Numbered from the stretch's first letter, positions 1 to 10,042 are shown. The stretch is DNA of 64,000 nt from Pigmentiphaga litoralis (GCF_014651835.1 NZ_BMXQ01000001.1:3633049-3697048); one strand, 5' to 3'. Notes: generated by a model not told the origin, from the letters alone. Program-made: numbers and translations.

Positions 1-783
1 GAACAAGGCGTTCTGACGGCCGTCGACGTCGTGTACGGGAACGACGACATCCCGGTCCGAGGTCCGGCGCAGCAGCGTCTTGGGCTGCACGCTCGGGGGC
101 GTGGGGGGGACCCAGTCCAGGGTCGCGCCCCGCCGCAGCGCTTCATACACCGCTTCGCTCTTGTTCTTCACATTGAGCCGGCGATACAGCGTGTACGCAT
201 GCGTCTTGGCGGTCGCCACGGATATATTCAGCATGCGGCTGACCGTCTTGATCGGATAGCCACGCGCCAGCAATACCAGCACTTCATATTGCCGCGGCGT
301 GATGTTCAGCAGATCGGCATCGGCCGAATCCACTTCGCCATCATCCAGCGCCATGACCGGATCCGTCATATCGGCGTCGGCCGGCAAGGGATCGCGCACC
401 TGCCGTGCCGGAAAACAATATCCGCCCGCCTGGACCATACGAATCGCCGATTCGAGCAAGTCGATGGGCGCAGCCTTGCTGATATATCCGACGATATTGT
501 CGTGCGGCGGAATGTCGGGATAGTTACCGTCCACCACGTCGCACAACATCAGAATCCTGGATGGCCGGATCACGCGCTGGACAATACTCAGGCACGCTTG
601 CGCGGCCTGGGCATCATTCGGCAATGACAGGATGACCAGTTGCGATCCGCTGTAAACCTGCGGATCGGTCAGGTCGAGAATGTCGACACCCACGACGTCC
701 CACGCGGGATCGATGCCAGCCAATACCTGGTGCAAACCGCGCAGCAGGATAGGATGTCTTTCGATGAGGACGACCTTGGTCAT
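1..783 (-). CDS. LuxR-type response regulator with atypical receiver (runs off the window start)
   Basis: The frame opens with ATG at 783 and stays open through position 1, so the 3' end is missing; 261 codons are visible. The N-terminal ~120 residues look like a receiver domain: MTKVVLIERHPIL at the start and a conserved Lys in GYISKAAP. The phospho-acceptor Asp is replaced, because the segment reads QLVILSLPND. Residues ~165-230 form a LuxR/NarL helix-turn-helix (LLNITPRQYEVLVLL, then NISVATAKTHAYTLY). This HTH is nearly identical to that of the regulator at 18600-19448. The gene lies beside wzc and is probably a phosphorylation-independent regulator of the polysaccharide island; the target is inferred. 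Confidence 0.85.
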   Translation of the reverse strand, partial: MTKVVLIERHPILLRGLHQVLAGIDPAWDVVGVDILDLTDPQVYSGSQLVILSLPNDAQAAQACLSIVQRVIRPSRILMLCDVVDGNYPDIPPHDNIVGYISKAAPIDLLESAIRMVQAGGYCFPARQVRDPLPADADMTDPVMALDDGEVDSADADLLNITPRQYEVLVLLARGYPIKTVSRMLNISVATAKTHAYTLYRRLNVKNKSEAVYEALRRGATLDWVPPTPPSVQPKTLLRRTSDRDVVVPVHDVDGRQNALF

Positions 784-1002
784 GACGCCGGAATCTCTGC
801 TCGTAAGGGAGGAACGTCGGCCGATAATATCGCCTTCATTCGGGGCGCTCTACATAAACCGTGGTTTCTTTGACGATTCAAGGAAAACGGTTACCGAAAG
901 CCCCCGCGCGGATTGGCGGGGTATTCGGCGGGCTGGACCGTGCAAACGATCCAGCCATCGGTATCGATGTCAGGGGTAAACCACCGCTGAATATTATTGG
1001 TT

Positions 1003-1028
1003 GGCGCACCCGGCGAACCGGGCGCGCC
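1003..1028 (-). terminator. possible hairpin downstream of wzc
   Basis: Arms GGCGCACCCGG and CCGGGCGCGCC (one mismatch) enclose a CGAA loop, 14 bases beyond the wzc stop codon. No T-run follows on the minus strand, so this is only a weak terminator or an mRNA-stabilising hairpin. The rest of 784-1041 shows no gene. Confidence 0.3.
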
Positions 1029-1041
1029 ATTTAGGCATCGA

Positions 1042-3285
1042 TCAGTGGTCGGCGAGATAATAAGCCGAACGGGCATATTGATACTGGCCGTACTTCGGAC
1101 GGTAGCCGTAACGTTCAGGCATCAGCTTGAAGCCGTTGAACAGCACGCCTTCGACACGGGCGCCGGCCTGGGCCAGACGCTTCGCGGTTTCTTCGACTTC
1201 ACCCACGGTGTTGACACCCGAGCGCACGACGATCAGCGTTGCCGCGGCGTACGAGGCAGCCATCGAGGCCTCGCCCGAGAACAGCACTGGCGGCGTATCG
1301 ATGATGACCATGTCGTAGTCTTTCGAAACGCGCTGCAGGAACTGGCCAAAGGCCGGCAACGACAGCAATTCCGAGGTGTCTTCAGGCGAACGGCCTGCGG
1401 TCACCAGATCCACGCCACCTTGCAGGTTCTTGCGGATCGTCTGTTCGAAAGGCAGCTTGCCCGTCAGGTACTCGGCCAGACCGTTCTTTTCGTCCACGCC
1501 AAAGTAGCGGTTCAGACGGCCACGGCGGAAGTCGGCGTCGATCAGCAGCACGCGCTTGCCGACGGCGGCCTGCACCATCGCAAAGTTGGCCGACAGGAAG
1601 GACTTGCCCACACCCGCCACCGGACCGGTGATGGCAACCACATTGCTCGGACGGTCACGCAGTTGCACGCCCAGCGCAGTGCGGAAGGTACGCAACGTGG
1701 CAATCACGGCGTCCTGCTGCATTTGCGGCGGAGTGATCGGCGCAGCAGCGGTATTGCCTGCCTTGGCCGTCTGCTTGCGCCAGCGCTTGTCCTGGAACGG
1801 GCTGTACGGGATGGCCGACAGCACGGGCAGACCGGTGAAACGTTCGACTTCAGTCGGGTTCGACAGACCACCGAACATGGCATTGCGCATCAGTGCAGCC
1901 AGCACACCCAGCATGGCGCCCACCAGCAGAGCGATCGCAATGATCGTCGAGCTCTTCGGTGCCAGCGGCTCTTCAGGAATCGCGGCTTCGTCGATCAGGC
2001 GGACATTGCCCACCTTGCCGGCGCTGACCAGCTTCAGTTGCTGCGTGTTGTTCAGCAGGGTGGTGTACAGCGCAGTGTTCACGCTGACGTCACGCTGCAG
2101 GCGGACCACGTCTTGTTCCAGGTCGGGCAGACCACGGATACGGCCACCCAGGGCATTCACATCGGTCGACAGCGACGCGATCTGACGATCGATGGCGACG
2201 ATGGTCGGGCTGGTCGGCGTAAAGCGGCCGATCAGTTCCTGACGCTTGGCCTTCAGGTCGAAGATCTTGGTCTGTGTTTCGACCGACTGACCCAGAACCA
2301 GCTTGGCTTCTTCGCTCAGGTCAACGGTACCGCGGCGGTTACGCAGCGAGTTGTAGCGGTTTTCAGCAGTTTCCAGCTGGCGCTTCAGGTCAGGCAACTG
2401 GCCTTCGATGAAAGCGAGCGAGCTGCGAGCTTGCGCGGCCTTGCGGTCGGCATTCTGCTTCACGTAGCTGCGGCCGATTTCGTTCAGCACGCTGGCGATC
2501 AGCACCGGGTCGCTGCCCTTCAGGGTCGCGCCGATCACACCCGATTGCTTGCCGCGTTCGAAGATGGCCATCTGAGCCTGCAGGGCTTCGGTGGCTTGCA
2601 GCTTCGAATTGCGGCGGACCACGAAGGTCGAGCCGGGCTCACCGCTCAGGGCGTCGACCTGGATGTCGATCGGACCCGAAGGCGTTGCGAACCGGACGGC
2701 CGAACCGACCGTGCCCTGGAAGCGCTTTTCCGATGCGGGATCGGTCAGCACGTACTTGTTGTCGCCTGCGGATTCAATGCGCAGGTTCTCGCCGATCAGG
2801 TCCTGAGGAACGTCCAGGCGGCTGACGGAGATTTCCTGCTTGCCCCAGACGTAGCCACCGAGCTGCGTCTTGCCGGCGACGGCAGGCGGGCTCTTGCGGC
2901 GCGACAGCCATTCACCGGCGAGCGGCAGATAGCGAGGACGGGCATGGATATAGAGAGCGTAGGTATCGACGGCGGTCGAAACCACCGAACGCGACCGCAG
3001 CACTTCCATTTCGCCGGACGCAGCCGGCTTGATGTCGAAGATTGACGACACGTCGCCAAGATAGCTCTTGGTGGCGGTCGGGCTTTCTTCTTCTACCTGC
3101 ACCGCGATGTCCGCCTGGTAGACGGGTGTGCGAAACAACGCATACGCCGCACCGATGAGCGTGCACAGGACGATGACGGAAAGGATGACCCAACGCTGGG
3201 AGACCAGAACGTCGATATACGAAGCGAGCGGGGTCTCGGCGTCACGCGGAACTACGCCCCCGGCTGGCTGGATAGGCAAGCTCAT
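1042..3285 (-). CDS. wzc: Polysaccharide co-polymerase / tyrosine autokinase (Wzc, BY-kinase)
   Basis: 747 aa inner-membrane protein controlling polymer length and export. It has an N-terminal Wzz domain with a first membrane helix near residues 30-50 (VILSVIVLCTLIGAAYALF), a long coiled-coil periplasmic region and a second helix near 445-465. The cytoplasmic kinase follows: Walker A GPVAGVGKS near residue 550, Walker A' VLLIDADFRRGRL near 587, Walker B VIIDTPPVL near 660. The tail is a tyrosine cluster (RYGYRPKYGQYQYARSAYY, seven Tyr), the usual autophosphorylation site. It follows wza on the same strand, 95 bases downstream. No wzb phosphatase gene is seen in the window. Family assignment is firm; the symbol is by analogy. 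Confidence 0.95.
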   Translation of the reverse strand: MSLPIQPAGGVVPRDAETPLASYIDVLVSQRWVILSVIVLCTLIGAAYALFRTPVYQADIAVQVEEESPTATKSYLGDVSSIFDIKPAASGEMEVLRSRSVVSTAVDTYALYIHARPRYLPLAGEWLSRRKSPPAVAGKTQLGGYVWGKQEISVSRLDVPQDLIGENLRIESAGDNKYVLTDPASEKRFQGTVGSAVRFATPSGPIDIQVDALSGEPGSTFVVRRNSKLQATEALQAQMAIFERGKQSGVIGATLKGSDPVLIASVLNEIGRSYVKQNADRKAAQARSSLAFIEGQLPDLKRQLETAENRYNSLRNRRGTVDLSEEAKLVLGQSVETQTKIFDLKAKRQELIGRFTPTSPTIVAIDRQIASLSTDVNALGGRIRGLPDLEQDVVRLQRDVSVNTALYTTLLNNTQQLKLVSAGKVGNVRLIDEAAIPEEPLAPKSSTIIAIALLVGAMLGVLAALMRNAMFGGLSNPTEVERFTGLPVLSAIPYSPFQDKRWRKQTAKAGNTAAAPITPPQMQQDAVIATLRTFRTALGVQLRDRPSNVVAITGPVAGVGKSFLSANFAMVQAAVGKRVLLIDADFRRGRLNRYFGVDEKNGLAEYLTGKLPFEQTIRKNLQGGVDLVTAGRSPEDTSELLSLPAFGQFLQRVSKDYDMVIIDTPPVLFSGEASMAASYAAATLIVVRSGVNTVGEVEETAKRLAQAGARVEGVLFNGFKLMPERYGYRPKYGQYQYARSAYYLADH

Positions 3286-3380
3286 TGCGACCTCTCGGTA
3301 TCAGTAGGATAAGTGGTGGGTGTTTGGATGAAGGATGTGGTCAAGTTACGACTCCCATGCGCCTGTGCTGTCCGCGCCGA

Positions 3381-4514
3381 TCAATTGATCGTGCGGATGG
3401 TCTGGACGGTCTGCGCACTGGGGAAGAGCAGCGTAATGAAGCGGTTCCAGCGGACCAGGTCTCCGGCATCGACGAAGATAACGTCCTTGGGCTTCAGTTC
3501 GAAATTCTCCGCCACAGCAAGTGCGCTCGCCGATCGGGCATCGAGGTGATAGACCTCGGGACGGGCTTGTGCATTGCTTCGCACAACAAAAATCTGGCTG
3601 CTGTCTGCCGTTGCCTGGTTCGGGCCGCCGGCTTCACCGAGTGCTTCGTTCAGGCTCAGACGGCCATCACGCAGCACCAGCGTCGTGGGTCGAGTCACCT
3701 CGCCCAGCACGAAAACCTTGCTTTCTTCACGTGGCACAACCCGAACGATGTCGCCGGACTGCAACGCAATCGACGAAGGGTTGAGACCGCGGCGCAACAG
3801 ATCCGGAAGGCTGACACGAATGGTCTGTCCACCGCGTGTCACATTGATCTGGCTGCGATCGGCCGATGGCAACACGCCGCCGGTCCGGTTCAGGGCTTCC
3901 ATCAGCGTCATGGGCACGTCGTTGATAGCGACCGAGCCTGGCGTCTTGACTTCGCCTTCCACGTAAATCCGCTTGCTGCGGAAGCCGAGGATACGCAGGG
4001 TGATCTGCGGATTCTCGATGTGGTCGCGGGCGCCGCGCAGCAGCAGGTCGCGGGCTTCGACTTCCGTCATGCCGGCGACACGCACCATACCAATATAGGG
4101 GAACTGCACATAACCATCTGCAGAAACCAGGTAACCCGGGATACCGGCAGCGGAATCACCGATGCTGATACCGGTCGTGCCGCCCAGAATGGCGTACGTT
4201 GCCGAAGGCAGGACCAGTTCGGGGTGGTCCCAGACCACGACCGACAGAATGTCCCCAGGTCCGATGCGATACGGCTCGGGGGTGCCGAACAGGGTACGGA
4301 CGGTGTCATCGGCGGCCGTTTCGCGTATGGCTTTTTGTTCCAGCACATACGAAGGGGTGATAGGCGTGACCTGGGGAACGGAAGTAGCATCCCCTGGTTG
4401 CGACTGGGCGTCGCGTTCGAAGCGCATGCCTGGCGCATACGCACACGCCCCCAGCAGCGTGACAAGGGCGATCGTCGTAGCAATACGACCCGCAGATTTG
4501 AGCGAAGTGTTCAT
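3381..4514 (-). CDS. wza: Outer-membrane polysaccharide export lipoprotein (Wza family)
   Basis: 377 aa from ATG at 4514. The frame is open further upstream, but this start gives a proper lipoprotein signal (lipobox LLGAC, Cys24). The Poly_export domain (YRIGPGDILSVVVWDHPEL) is followed by SLBB repeats (VYVEGEVKTPGSV and VFVLGEVTRPTTL type). Wza proteins form the outer-membrane channel that works with Wzc in Wzx/Wzy-dependent export. It is the first gene of the leftward wza-wzc unit and diverges from wcaJ across 277 bases. Confidence 0.94.
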   Translation of the reverse strand: MNTSLKSAGRIATTIALVTLLGACAYAPGMRFERDAQSQPGDATSVPQVTPITPSYVLEQKAIRETAADDTVRTLFGTPEPYRIGPGDILSVVVWDHPELVLPSATYAILGGTTGISIGDSAAGIPGYLVSADGYVQFPYIGMVRVAGMTEVEARDLLLRGARDHIENPQITLRILGFRSKRIYVEGEVKTPGSVAINDVPMTLMEALNRTGGVLPSADRSQINVTRGGQTIRVSLPDLLRRGLNPSSIALQSGDIVRVVPREESKVFVLGEVTRPTTLVLRDGRLSLNEALGEAGGPNQATADSSQIFVVRSNAQARPEVYHLDARSASALAVAENFELKPKDVIFVDAGDLVRWNRFITLLFPSAQTVQTIRTIN

Positions 4515-4610
4515 GGTGTCCCGGTGGTATAGGTGCGTAGGCGGAGAAAGCGACGGCTTAGTCCTGCAATTTGGTGAGATGCGATTGCACGCTTTTTCAG
4601 AGGGGCCTAA

Positions 4611-4650
4611 CAGTTGGGCGGATGGCCTAATCCATAGGGTCAGCCAACTG
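4611..4650. promoter_or_regulatory. Inverted repeat in the wza/wcaJ divergent promoter region
   Basis: Perfect 7-bp arms CAGTTGG (4611-4617) and CCAACTG (4644-4650) lie about 100 bases from the wza start and 142 bases before wcaJ. The word GGCCTAA also occurs twice nearby (from 4604 and 4624). The whole intergenic region 4515-4791 must hold both promoters of the island. The dyad is a reasonable operator candidate for one of the flanking LuxR regulators. That link is inference. Confidence 0.35.
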
Positions 4651-4791
4651 ACTAGATCATTTGCCTTGTTAACGGGCACCCCCCGGGTCACTACTATCCA
4701 TTAACCGCCCACGGCGGAGCGACGCGCCCCCCTATTGCCGGCGCTCGCCTACTTCCCCTCTATCTACTAATAACGCTTCAGGAGCACCCCC

Positions 4792-6201
4792 ATGGCGCAG
4801 GATCGCGAACTGGTGGTCGACGCAGCGTCGGCGCCCACCGGTTTCCATGGCCTTCGACGATTGGCTGATTTCATGTTGGTCGCCGCAACGGGTTGGCTAA
4901 GCGCAGCATTGCTTGCCAACCAGCCGGGACAAATCCCGGTTGTGCATCTATTTGTGTTGTGTCTTTGCAGCATGGGCGTGCTGGCCCTGTTTCCGCTGTT
5001 CGCTCTATATGGTTCCAGCCGACGTCGCTGCGCATCCGACATCCTGCGCTGTGCGTCGGCCTGGCTGCTCGTATTGAGCCTGGGCGTCGTGCTGGCCACG
5101 ATGATCGACGCCAGCCGTCCCGTGTCGTCCTTGTGGGCCGGCACGTGGCTGGTCTCGGCCGCGACCGGCATGATCGGCATGCGCCTGGCGCTGCACTACA
5201 CCCGCCGCGCCGCACGCCAGAAAGACAATTCGCCAACACGCATCGTCATCTTCGGTTTTGGCGACCTGGGCAGCGAGCTGTATCGCCGCGCGCTGCAGGC
5301 CGTGGATCGCCGCTATGAAGTCGTGGGTATCTATGACCAGACCGCCAAGGAACTGCCCGGGTCGGTGGAACGCGTCGCGTCGCTCGATGGCCTGCGCCAG
5401 CTGGTGCGCAACAAGGGCATCAAGGAAATCTGGCTGACCAAGGCCATGCAGCCTGGTGCCAGCGTGCAGGACGTCGTTCTGCATCTGCGCAACGAACTGG
5501 TCGACCTGCGCTGGATCCCCGATGTGCAACCGGATCACCTGTCGCGCCATCGTGTCGGCCGATTCTTCGGTCACCCCACGGTCGATCTGAACAGTTTTCC
5601 GGATGACGGCGTGCGTGGCCTGGTCAAGGCAGCCTTCGATCGGGTGTTCGCCGCTGGCGTGCTGATCGCACTGAGTCCGGTCCTGCTGGCGATTGCCATT
5701 GCGGTCAAGATGTCGTCGCCGGGTCCGGTCCTGTTCCGTCAGCAGCGCCTGGGCATCGACGGCAAGGCCTTCCATCTCTACAAGTTCCGGTCGATGCGTC
5801 CGCACAAGGAAGGCGGCGTGGTCAAGCAGGCCACCCGCAAGGATCCGCGCACCACCAAGGTCGGCGCTTTCCTGCGCAAGACCAGCCTGGATGAACTGCC
5901 GCAATTCCTGAACGTGCTCAAGGGCGAGATGTCGGTGGTGGGCCCGCGCCCGCACGCCATGGAGCACAACGAGATCTACAAGAACATCGTCGACTGCTAC
6001 ATGATGCGTCACCGTGTGAAGCCCGGTATTACCGGCTGGGCCCAGATCAATGGCCTGCGTGGCGCAACCGACACGGTCGGCAAGATGAGCGCACGTGTCG
6101 AATATGACCTCTTCTACATCGAGAACTGGACGTTCTGGATGGACCTGAAGATCATCCTTCGCACCGCCGTGGCCGGCTGGGTGGGCAAGAATGCCTATTG
6201 A
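4792..6201 (+). CDS. wcaJ: Undecaprenyl-phosphate sugar phosphotransferase (WcaJ-like initiating enzyme)
   Basis: 469 aa. Four N-terminal membrane helices are followed by a CoA/NAD-binding-like domain ([19 protein letters not shown] near residue 150). A further hydrophobic segment near 285-305 precedes the bacterial sugar transferase domain ([21 protein letters not shown], then [24 protein letters not shown], then the [19 protein letters not shown] block). These are hallmarks of polyisoprenyl-phosphate hexose-1-phosphate transferases, which load the first sugar on undecaprenyl phosphate. ATG at 4792 has a CAGGAG ribosome site. Length and layout match the Und-P-glucose type; the actual sugar is not provable from sequence. 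It opens the rightward operon. Confidence 0.93.
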   Translation: MAQDRELVVDAASAPTGFHGLRRLADFMLVAATGWLSAALLANQPGQIPVVHLFVLCLCSMGVLALFPLFALYGSSRRRCASDILRCASAWLLVLSLGVVLATMIDASRPVSSLWAGTWLVSAATGMIGMRLALHYTRRAARQKDNSPTRIVIFGFGDLGSELYRRALQAVDRRYEVVGIYDQTAKELPGSVERVASLDGLRQLVRNKGIKEIWLTKAMQPGASVQDVVLHLRNELVDLRWIPDVQPDHLSRHRVGRFFGHPTVDLNSFPDDGVRGLVKAAFDRVFAAGVLIALSPVLLAIAIAVKMSSPGPVLFRQQRLGIDGKAFHLYKFRSMRPHKEGGVVKQATRKDPRTTKVGAFLRKTSLDELPQFLNVLKGEMSVVGPRPHAMEHNEIYKNIVDCYMMRHRVKPGITGWAQINGLRGATDTVGKMSARVEYDLFYIENWTFWMDLKIILRTAVAGWVGKNAY

Positions 6202-6697
6202 GAATGTGCCGCTCCACCGCGACCGCCAGCCGACCCTCGCCCGTCTCGACACACCTCGTTTCAAAGAAGCCGTGGGTTCCGTACCACTGGTATCGATCGA
6301 CCTCGTGGTTCGCTGCGGCGATCGCTACCTTCTCGGCCTGCGTACCAACCAGCCCGCGCAGAACTCCTGGTTCGTGCCGGGCGGGCGAATACGCAAGAAC
6401 GAATTGATCGGCGAAGCGCTCAGGCGCCTGGTGGAGGAAGAACTGGGCCTGCCCCACGATCATCCCCCGGCCACGCCGCGCGGCACCTACGAACATTTCT
6501 ACGACACCGATTTTTCGGGCGACACGACGGCGTCGACGCACTACGTCGTGCTTGCCTACGCGATGACCTTGCCGGATACGGGTCTGGAGCTGCCGGTGTC
6601 GCAGCACTCGCAATACACCTGGCTTGAACGCGATGCCATCCTCGCCCGCGACGATGTGCACCGATACACGAAGTCCTACTTCCTGGAGCACCCGTGA
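6191..6697 (+). CDS. gmm: GDP-mannose mannosyl hydrolase (Nudix, Gmm/WcaH)
   Basis: 168 aa; overlaps wcaJ by 11 bases. The Nudix box GGRIRKNELIGEALRRLVEEELG lacks the first Glu of the canonical RE pair (RL instead). This is known for GDP-mannose hydrolases, which release mannose by attack at carbon rather than phosphorus. The N-terminal DTPRFKEAVGSVPLVSIDLVV is typical of the family. It would tune GDP-mannose and GDP-fucose pools next to gmd and fcl. Confidence 0.9.
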   Translation: MPIENVPLHRDRQPTLARLDTPRFKEAVGSVPLVSIDLVVRCGDRYLLGLRTNQPAQNSWFVPGGRIRKNELIGEALRRLVEEELGLPHDHPPATPRGTYEHFYDTDFSGDTTASTHYVVLAYAMTLPDTGLELPVSQHSQYTWLERDAILARDDVHRYTKSYFLEHP

Positions 6698-7788
6698 CTC
6701 AAGCCTCCTCTCCCGACTTCCATAGCGTGGTGCTGTGCGGTGACAGCGGCTCGCGGCTCTGGCCCCTGTCGCGCGAACAGCTGCCACAGCCCTTCACCAC
6801 CGGTGACGACGGCAGCAGCCTGTTGCAGCAGACGTTGCTGACCTTGCGGGCGGTCGGGGCGCTGAATCGTGCCACGTTGGTCTGCGGCGAAGCCTACCGC
6901 TTCGTGGCCAGCGATCAGCTCGAGGAGATGGGGATATTCAATGCGCATCTGCTGCTGGAGCCCTGCGGAAGGGGGACGGCTGCCGCCGTTGCCTGCGCAG
7001 CGCTGATGGCGGTGCGCAAGGGCACGGATCCGGTCATGTTGCTGTGTCCGGCCGAACTTGGCATCGACAGCGATCCTGCGTTGATTGCGGGACTGGCCAC
7101 GGCGCATCGCGCGGCCACGGCGGGCCGCATGGTGGCGTTTGGCATGACGCGCAGCCAACCGACACCGCGGCGGCCTGGTTTCCGGGTGCCGCGCGAATCC
7201 GACGACACGACGCCGCCGTCGGCATTCCTGCCGATGCTGCGGTATATCGACGCCGCCGGGACCGATCGCGCCCCGAATGATGACGAGATCGATCTTTGGC
7301 ATGCGGGCATCCTGGTGGCCAAGGCCTCGGTCTGGATTGCCGAGCTGAGCCGCCATGCACCGCAAGTGCTGGACTGCGCCCGGCTTGCCGTCGAGCACGG
7401 CACGGACGCCGAACTGGTGTTCAAGCTCGAACTCATGAATTTTTCGCAAAGCCCGACCGGACCCATCGAAACGATGCTGCTTCCGCGTTCGCGCATTGCG
7501 GCGATCGTCCCCCTGGATGTGGCCTGGCAGATCGAAGGCGTGACCCCGCCGACGCTGTCGGCCGACCAGGACGGCGCGGCGCATTCACATTCCGGTGACA
7601 CGCGTGGCACTGTCGTTTACGCGACACGCGACCTGATCGCCAGCGCGGATGCAAGCGACCTGATCCTGCCTTCAGGCGCCCATCGGATGAATGACGGCGG
7701 ATCCATCCCCACCACCGACCCCTACACGTCCACCGAACGCGCCAAACCCGCGCTGGCTGGGCCTGTCGACGCTTTCAGCAACGCATGA
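6694..7788 (+). CDS. ManC-like mannose-1-phosphate guanylyltransferase homologue, catalytic residues lost
   Basis: 364 aa, GTG start overlapping the gmm stop (GTGA). The fold is recognisable: SGSRLWPLSREQ at 18-29, LLEPCGRGTAAAV near 88-100, and VPLDVAW late. Key positions have changed. The GGSG-type loop is GDSG, and the Lys of PKQF is Gln (Q32 in PQPF). The metal-binding AADH becomes PAEL. WNSG becomes WHAG, the VEKP block is gone, and DAGWSD becomes DVAWQI. The C-terminal cupin (isomerase) half of long ManC proteins is absent. The frame is intact and translationally coupled, so it is a pseudoenzyme or an altered activity rather than a decayed gene. Active ManC is presumably encoded elsewhere. 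Confidence 0.75.
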   Translation: MTQASSPDFHSVVLCGDSGSRLWPLSREQLPQPFTTGDDGSSLLQQTLLTLRAVGALNRATLVCGEAYRFVASDQLEEMGIFNAHLLLEPCGRGTAAAVACAALMAVRKGTDPVMLLCPAELGIDSDPALIAGLATAHRAATAGRMVAFGMTRSQPTPRRPGFRVPRESDDTTPPSAFLPMLRYIDAAGTDRAPNDDEIDLWHAGILVAKASVWIAELSRHAPQVLDCARLAVEHGTDAELVFKLELMNFSQSPTGPIETMLLPRSRIAAIVPLDVAWQIEGVTPPTLSADQDGAAHSHSGDTRGTVVYATRDLIASADASDLILPSGAHRMNDGGSIPTTDPYTSTERAKPALAGPVDAFSNA

Positions 7789-7967
7789 TGCGCTGCCGCA
7801 TTACGTCTGAAGGATGAGTTTCTGTAATCGCTCTGGCCGATATCGGTTGGACCCCACGAAAAACTAATCTTCAGTCTTCACCGCACCCCACTCGCGGGAC
7901 CACGGCGCTTTGTCTTCCTAAGCGTGGCGCCTACCACACCAACACGACTTGCTCGAAGGATCGCACC

Positions 7968-9080
7968 ATGCCGAAGAAGGCTTTGATTACCGGAATTACT
8001 GGCCAGGACGGCGCCTACCTTGCCGAACTGCTTTTGGCAAAGGGATACGAAGTCCACGGTATCAAACGGCGTGCCTCGATGTTCAACACGGCCCGCGTCG
8101 ACCACCTGTACCAGGACCCGAATGCCGAGCCGCGCAACTTTGTCCTGCATCACGGTGACCTGACCGACTCGAGCAGCCTGACGCGCGTCATCCAGGCCGT
8201 TCAACCCGACGAAATCTACAACTTGGCCGCACAAAGCCACGTCGGCGTGTCGTTCGAACAACCCGAATACACCGCCAACACCGATGCACTCGGCACGCTG
8301 CGTGTGCTCGAAGCCATGCGCATTCTGGGCCTGGCCGACAAGACCCGCTTCTACCAGGCTTCGACGTCGGAACTGTACGGTCTGGTGCAGGAAACGCCCC
8401 AGCGCGAAACGACCCCGTTCTACCCACGCAGCCCGTACGCCGCCGCCAAGATGTACGCCTACTGGATCTGCGTGAACTATCGCGAAGCCTATGGCATGTA
8501 TGCCTGCAACGGTATCCTGTTCAACCACGAATCGCCCCGTCGCGGCGAAACGTTCGTGACCCGCAAGATCACCCGCGGCCTGGCTCGTATCGCCCTGGGT
8601 CTGGAAGATTGCCTGTACATGGGCAACCTGTCGGCACTGCGTGACTGGGGCCATGCCCGCGACTACGTTGAAATGCAATGGCTGATGCTGCAACAGGACA
8701 AGGCAGAAGACTTCGTTATCGCCACCGGCATCCAGTACAGCGTGCGTGACTTCATCAACACCGCTGCACGCGAGCTGGGCATCATGCTCCGCTGGCGCGG
8801 TGAGGGCGTCACGGAAGAAGCGGTTGTCGAACTGAGCCCCGTGCACAGCAAGCTGCAGCCAGGCCAGGTCATCGTTCGCGTCGACCCACGTTACTTCCGT
8901 CCGACCGAAGTGGAAACGCTGCTGGGCGACCCGACCAAGGCCAAGGAAAAGCTGGGCTGGGAACCGCGCACGACGTTCCAGGAACTGGTTGCGGAAATGG
9001 TCGCGTCCGACCTGAGCGATGCCAAGCGCGACGCGCTGGTCGAAGAACACGGCTACGAAACCTTCGCCTACAAGGAATAA
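7968..9080 (+). CDS. gmd: GDP-mannose 4,6-dehydratase
   Basis: 370 aa short-chain dehydrogenase-type enzyme, first step of GDP-L-fucose synthesis. The NADP-binding motif is [14 protein letters not shown] at residues 7-20. [17 protein letters not shown] is the family signature, and the active-site Y-x3-K is at about Tyr157/Lys161 ([12 protein letters not shown]). ATG at 7968 has GAAGGA upstream. The 179-base gap after the ManC-like gene could hold a promoter, but I see no clear one. fcl follows after 6 bases. Confidence 0.97.
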   Translation: MPKKALITGITGQDGAYLAELLLAKGYEVHGIKRRASMFNTARVDHLYQDPNAEPRNFVLHHGDLTDSSSLTRVIQAVQPDEIYNLAAQSHVGVSFEQPEYTANTDALGTLRVLEAMRILGLADKTRFYQASTSELYGLVQETPQRETTPFYPRSPYAAAKMYAYWICVNYREAYGMYACNGILFNHESPRRGETFVTRKITRGLARIALGLEDCLYMGNLSALRDWGHARDYVEMQWLMLQQDKAEDFVIATGIQYSVRDFINTAARELGIMLRWRGEGVTEEAVVELSPVHSKLQPGQVIVRVDPRYFRPTEVETLLGDPTKAKEKLGWEPRTTFQELVAEMVASDLSDAKRDALVEEHGYETFAYKE

Positions 9081-9086
9081 GCCGCC

Positions 9087-10040
9087 ATGACGTCTTCAAA
9101 CAAACGCGTCTTTGTCGCCGGCCATCGTGGGATGGTCGGGTCGGCGATCGTGCGTGAACTGCACAAGCAGGGGTATGAGCACGTCGTCACGCGCAGCCGG
9201 TCGCAATTGGACCTGACCAACCAGGAGCAGGTGCGTTCGTTCTTCGCCGAACAGAAGTTCGACGAAGTGTATGTGGCGGCGGCGAAAGTCGGCGGCATTC
9301 ACGCGAACAACACCTATCCTGCGGACTTCCTGTATCAGAACCTGATGATCCAGAGCAACCTGATCCACTCGGCCTACCTGGCCGAAGTGGACCGGCTGTT
9401 GTTCCTTGGTTCGTCGTGCGTCTATCCGAAGATGGCGCCCCAGCCCATCCGCGAGGAGGCCCTGCTGACCGGGCCGCTGGAGCCCACCAACGAAGCGTAT
9501 GCCGTCGCGAAAATCGCCGGCATCAAGATGTGCGAGTCGTACGCGAAGCAGCATGGCGTGAAGTTCTTCAGCGCCATGCCGACCAACCTGTACGGTCAGA
9601 ATGACAATTACGACCTCCAGAACAGCCACGTGCTGCCGGCGCTGATCCGCCGTCTGCACGAAGCCAAAATTCGTCACGACCGCGTCGTGCCGATCTGGGG
9701 TTCGGGCACGCCGCGCCGCGAGTTCCTGTATGTGGACGACCTGGCACGCGCCTGCGTCAAGCTGATGAACCATGAATCCGCCGACGGTCTGTACAACGTG
9801 GGCTCGGGCACCGATATCGCGATCAGCGATCTCGCCATGCTCGTCGCCGAAGTCGTGGGTTTCACTGGGCGGCTCGTTTATGACCCGTCCAAGCCCGATG
9901 GCACGCCGCGCAAGCTGATGGATTCTCATCGCATGAACGGCCTGGGCTGGCGTCCCGAGGTGGAATTGCGGGAAGGCATTGCCATGACCTACCAGCACTT
10001 CCTGTCGCGGTCGACCTCTCCAGAAACCGAAGCGGCCTGA
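9087..10040 (+). CDS. fcl: GDP-L-fucose synthase
   Basis: 317 aa epimerase/reductase that converts GDP-4-keto-6-deoxymannose to GDP-L-fucose. The nucleotide-binding loop is [10 protein letters not shown] at 12-21; [18 protein letters not shown] is the family block. Catalytic Tyr138 and Lys142 sit in [11 protein letters not shown]. The pair gmd-fcl shows that the polymer probably contains L-fucose or a derivative. Confidence 0.96.
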   Translation: MTSSNKRVFVAGHRGMVGSAIVRELHKQGYEHVVTRSRSQLDLTNQEQVRSFFAEQKFDEVYVAAAKVGGIHANNTYPADFLYQNLMIQSNLIHSAYLAEVDRLLFLGSSCVYPKMAPQPIREEALLTGPLEPTNEAYAVAKIAGIKMCESYAKQHGVKFFSAMPTNLYGQNDNYDLQNSHVLPALIRRLHEAKIRHDRVVPIWGSGTPRREFLYVDDLARACVKLMNHESADGLYNVGSGTDIAISDLAMLVAEVVGFTGRLVYDPSKPDGTPRKLMDSHRMNGLGWRPEVELREGIAMTYQHFLSRSTSPETEAA

Positions 10041-10042
10041 CC

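Noticed and set aside
6694-7788. Calling this gene a functional manC
   Set aside because: Catalytic Lys, metal-binding Asp residues and the cupin half are missing.
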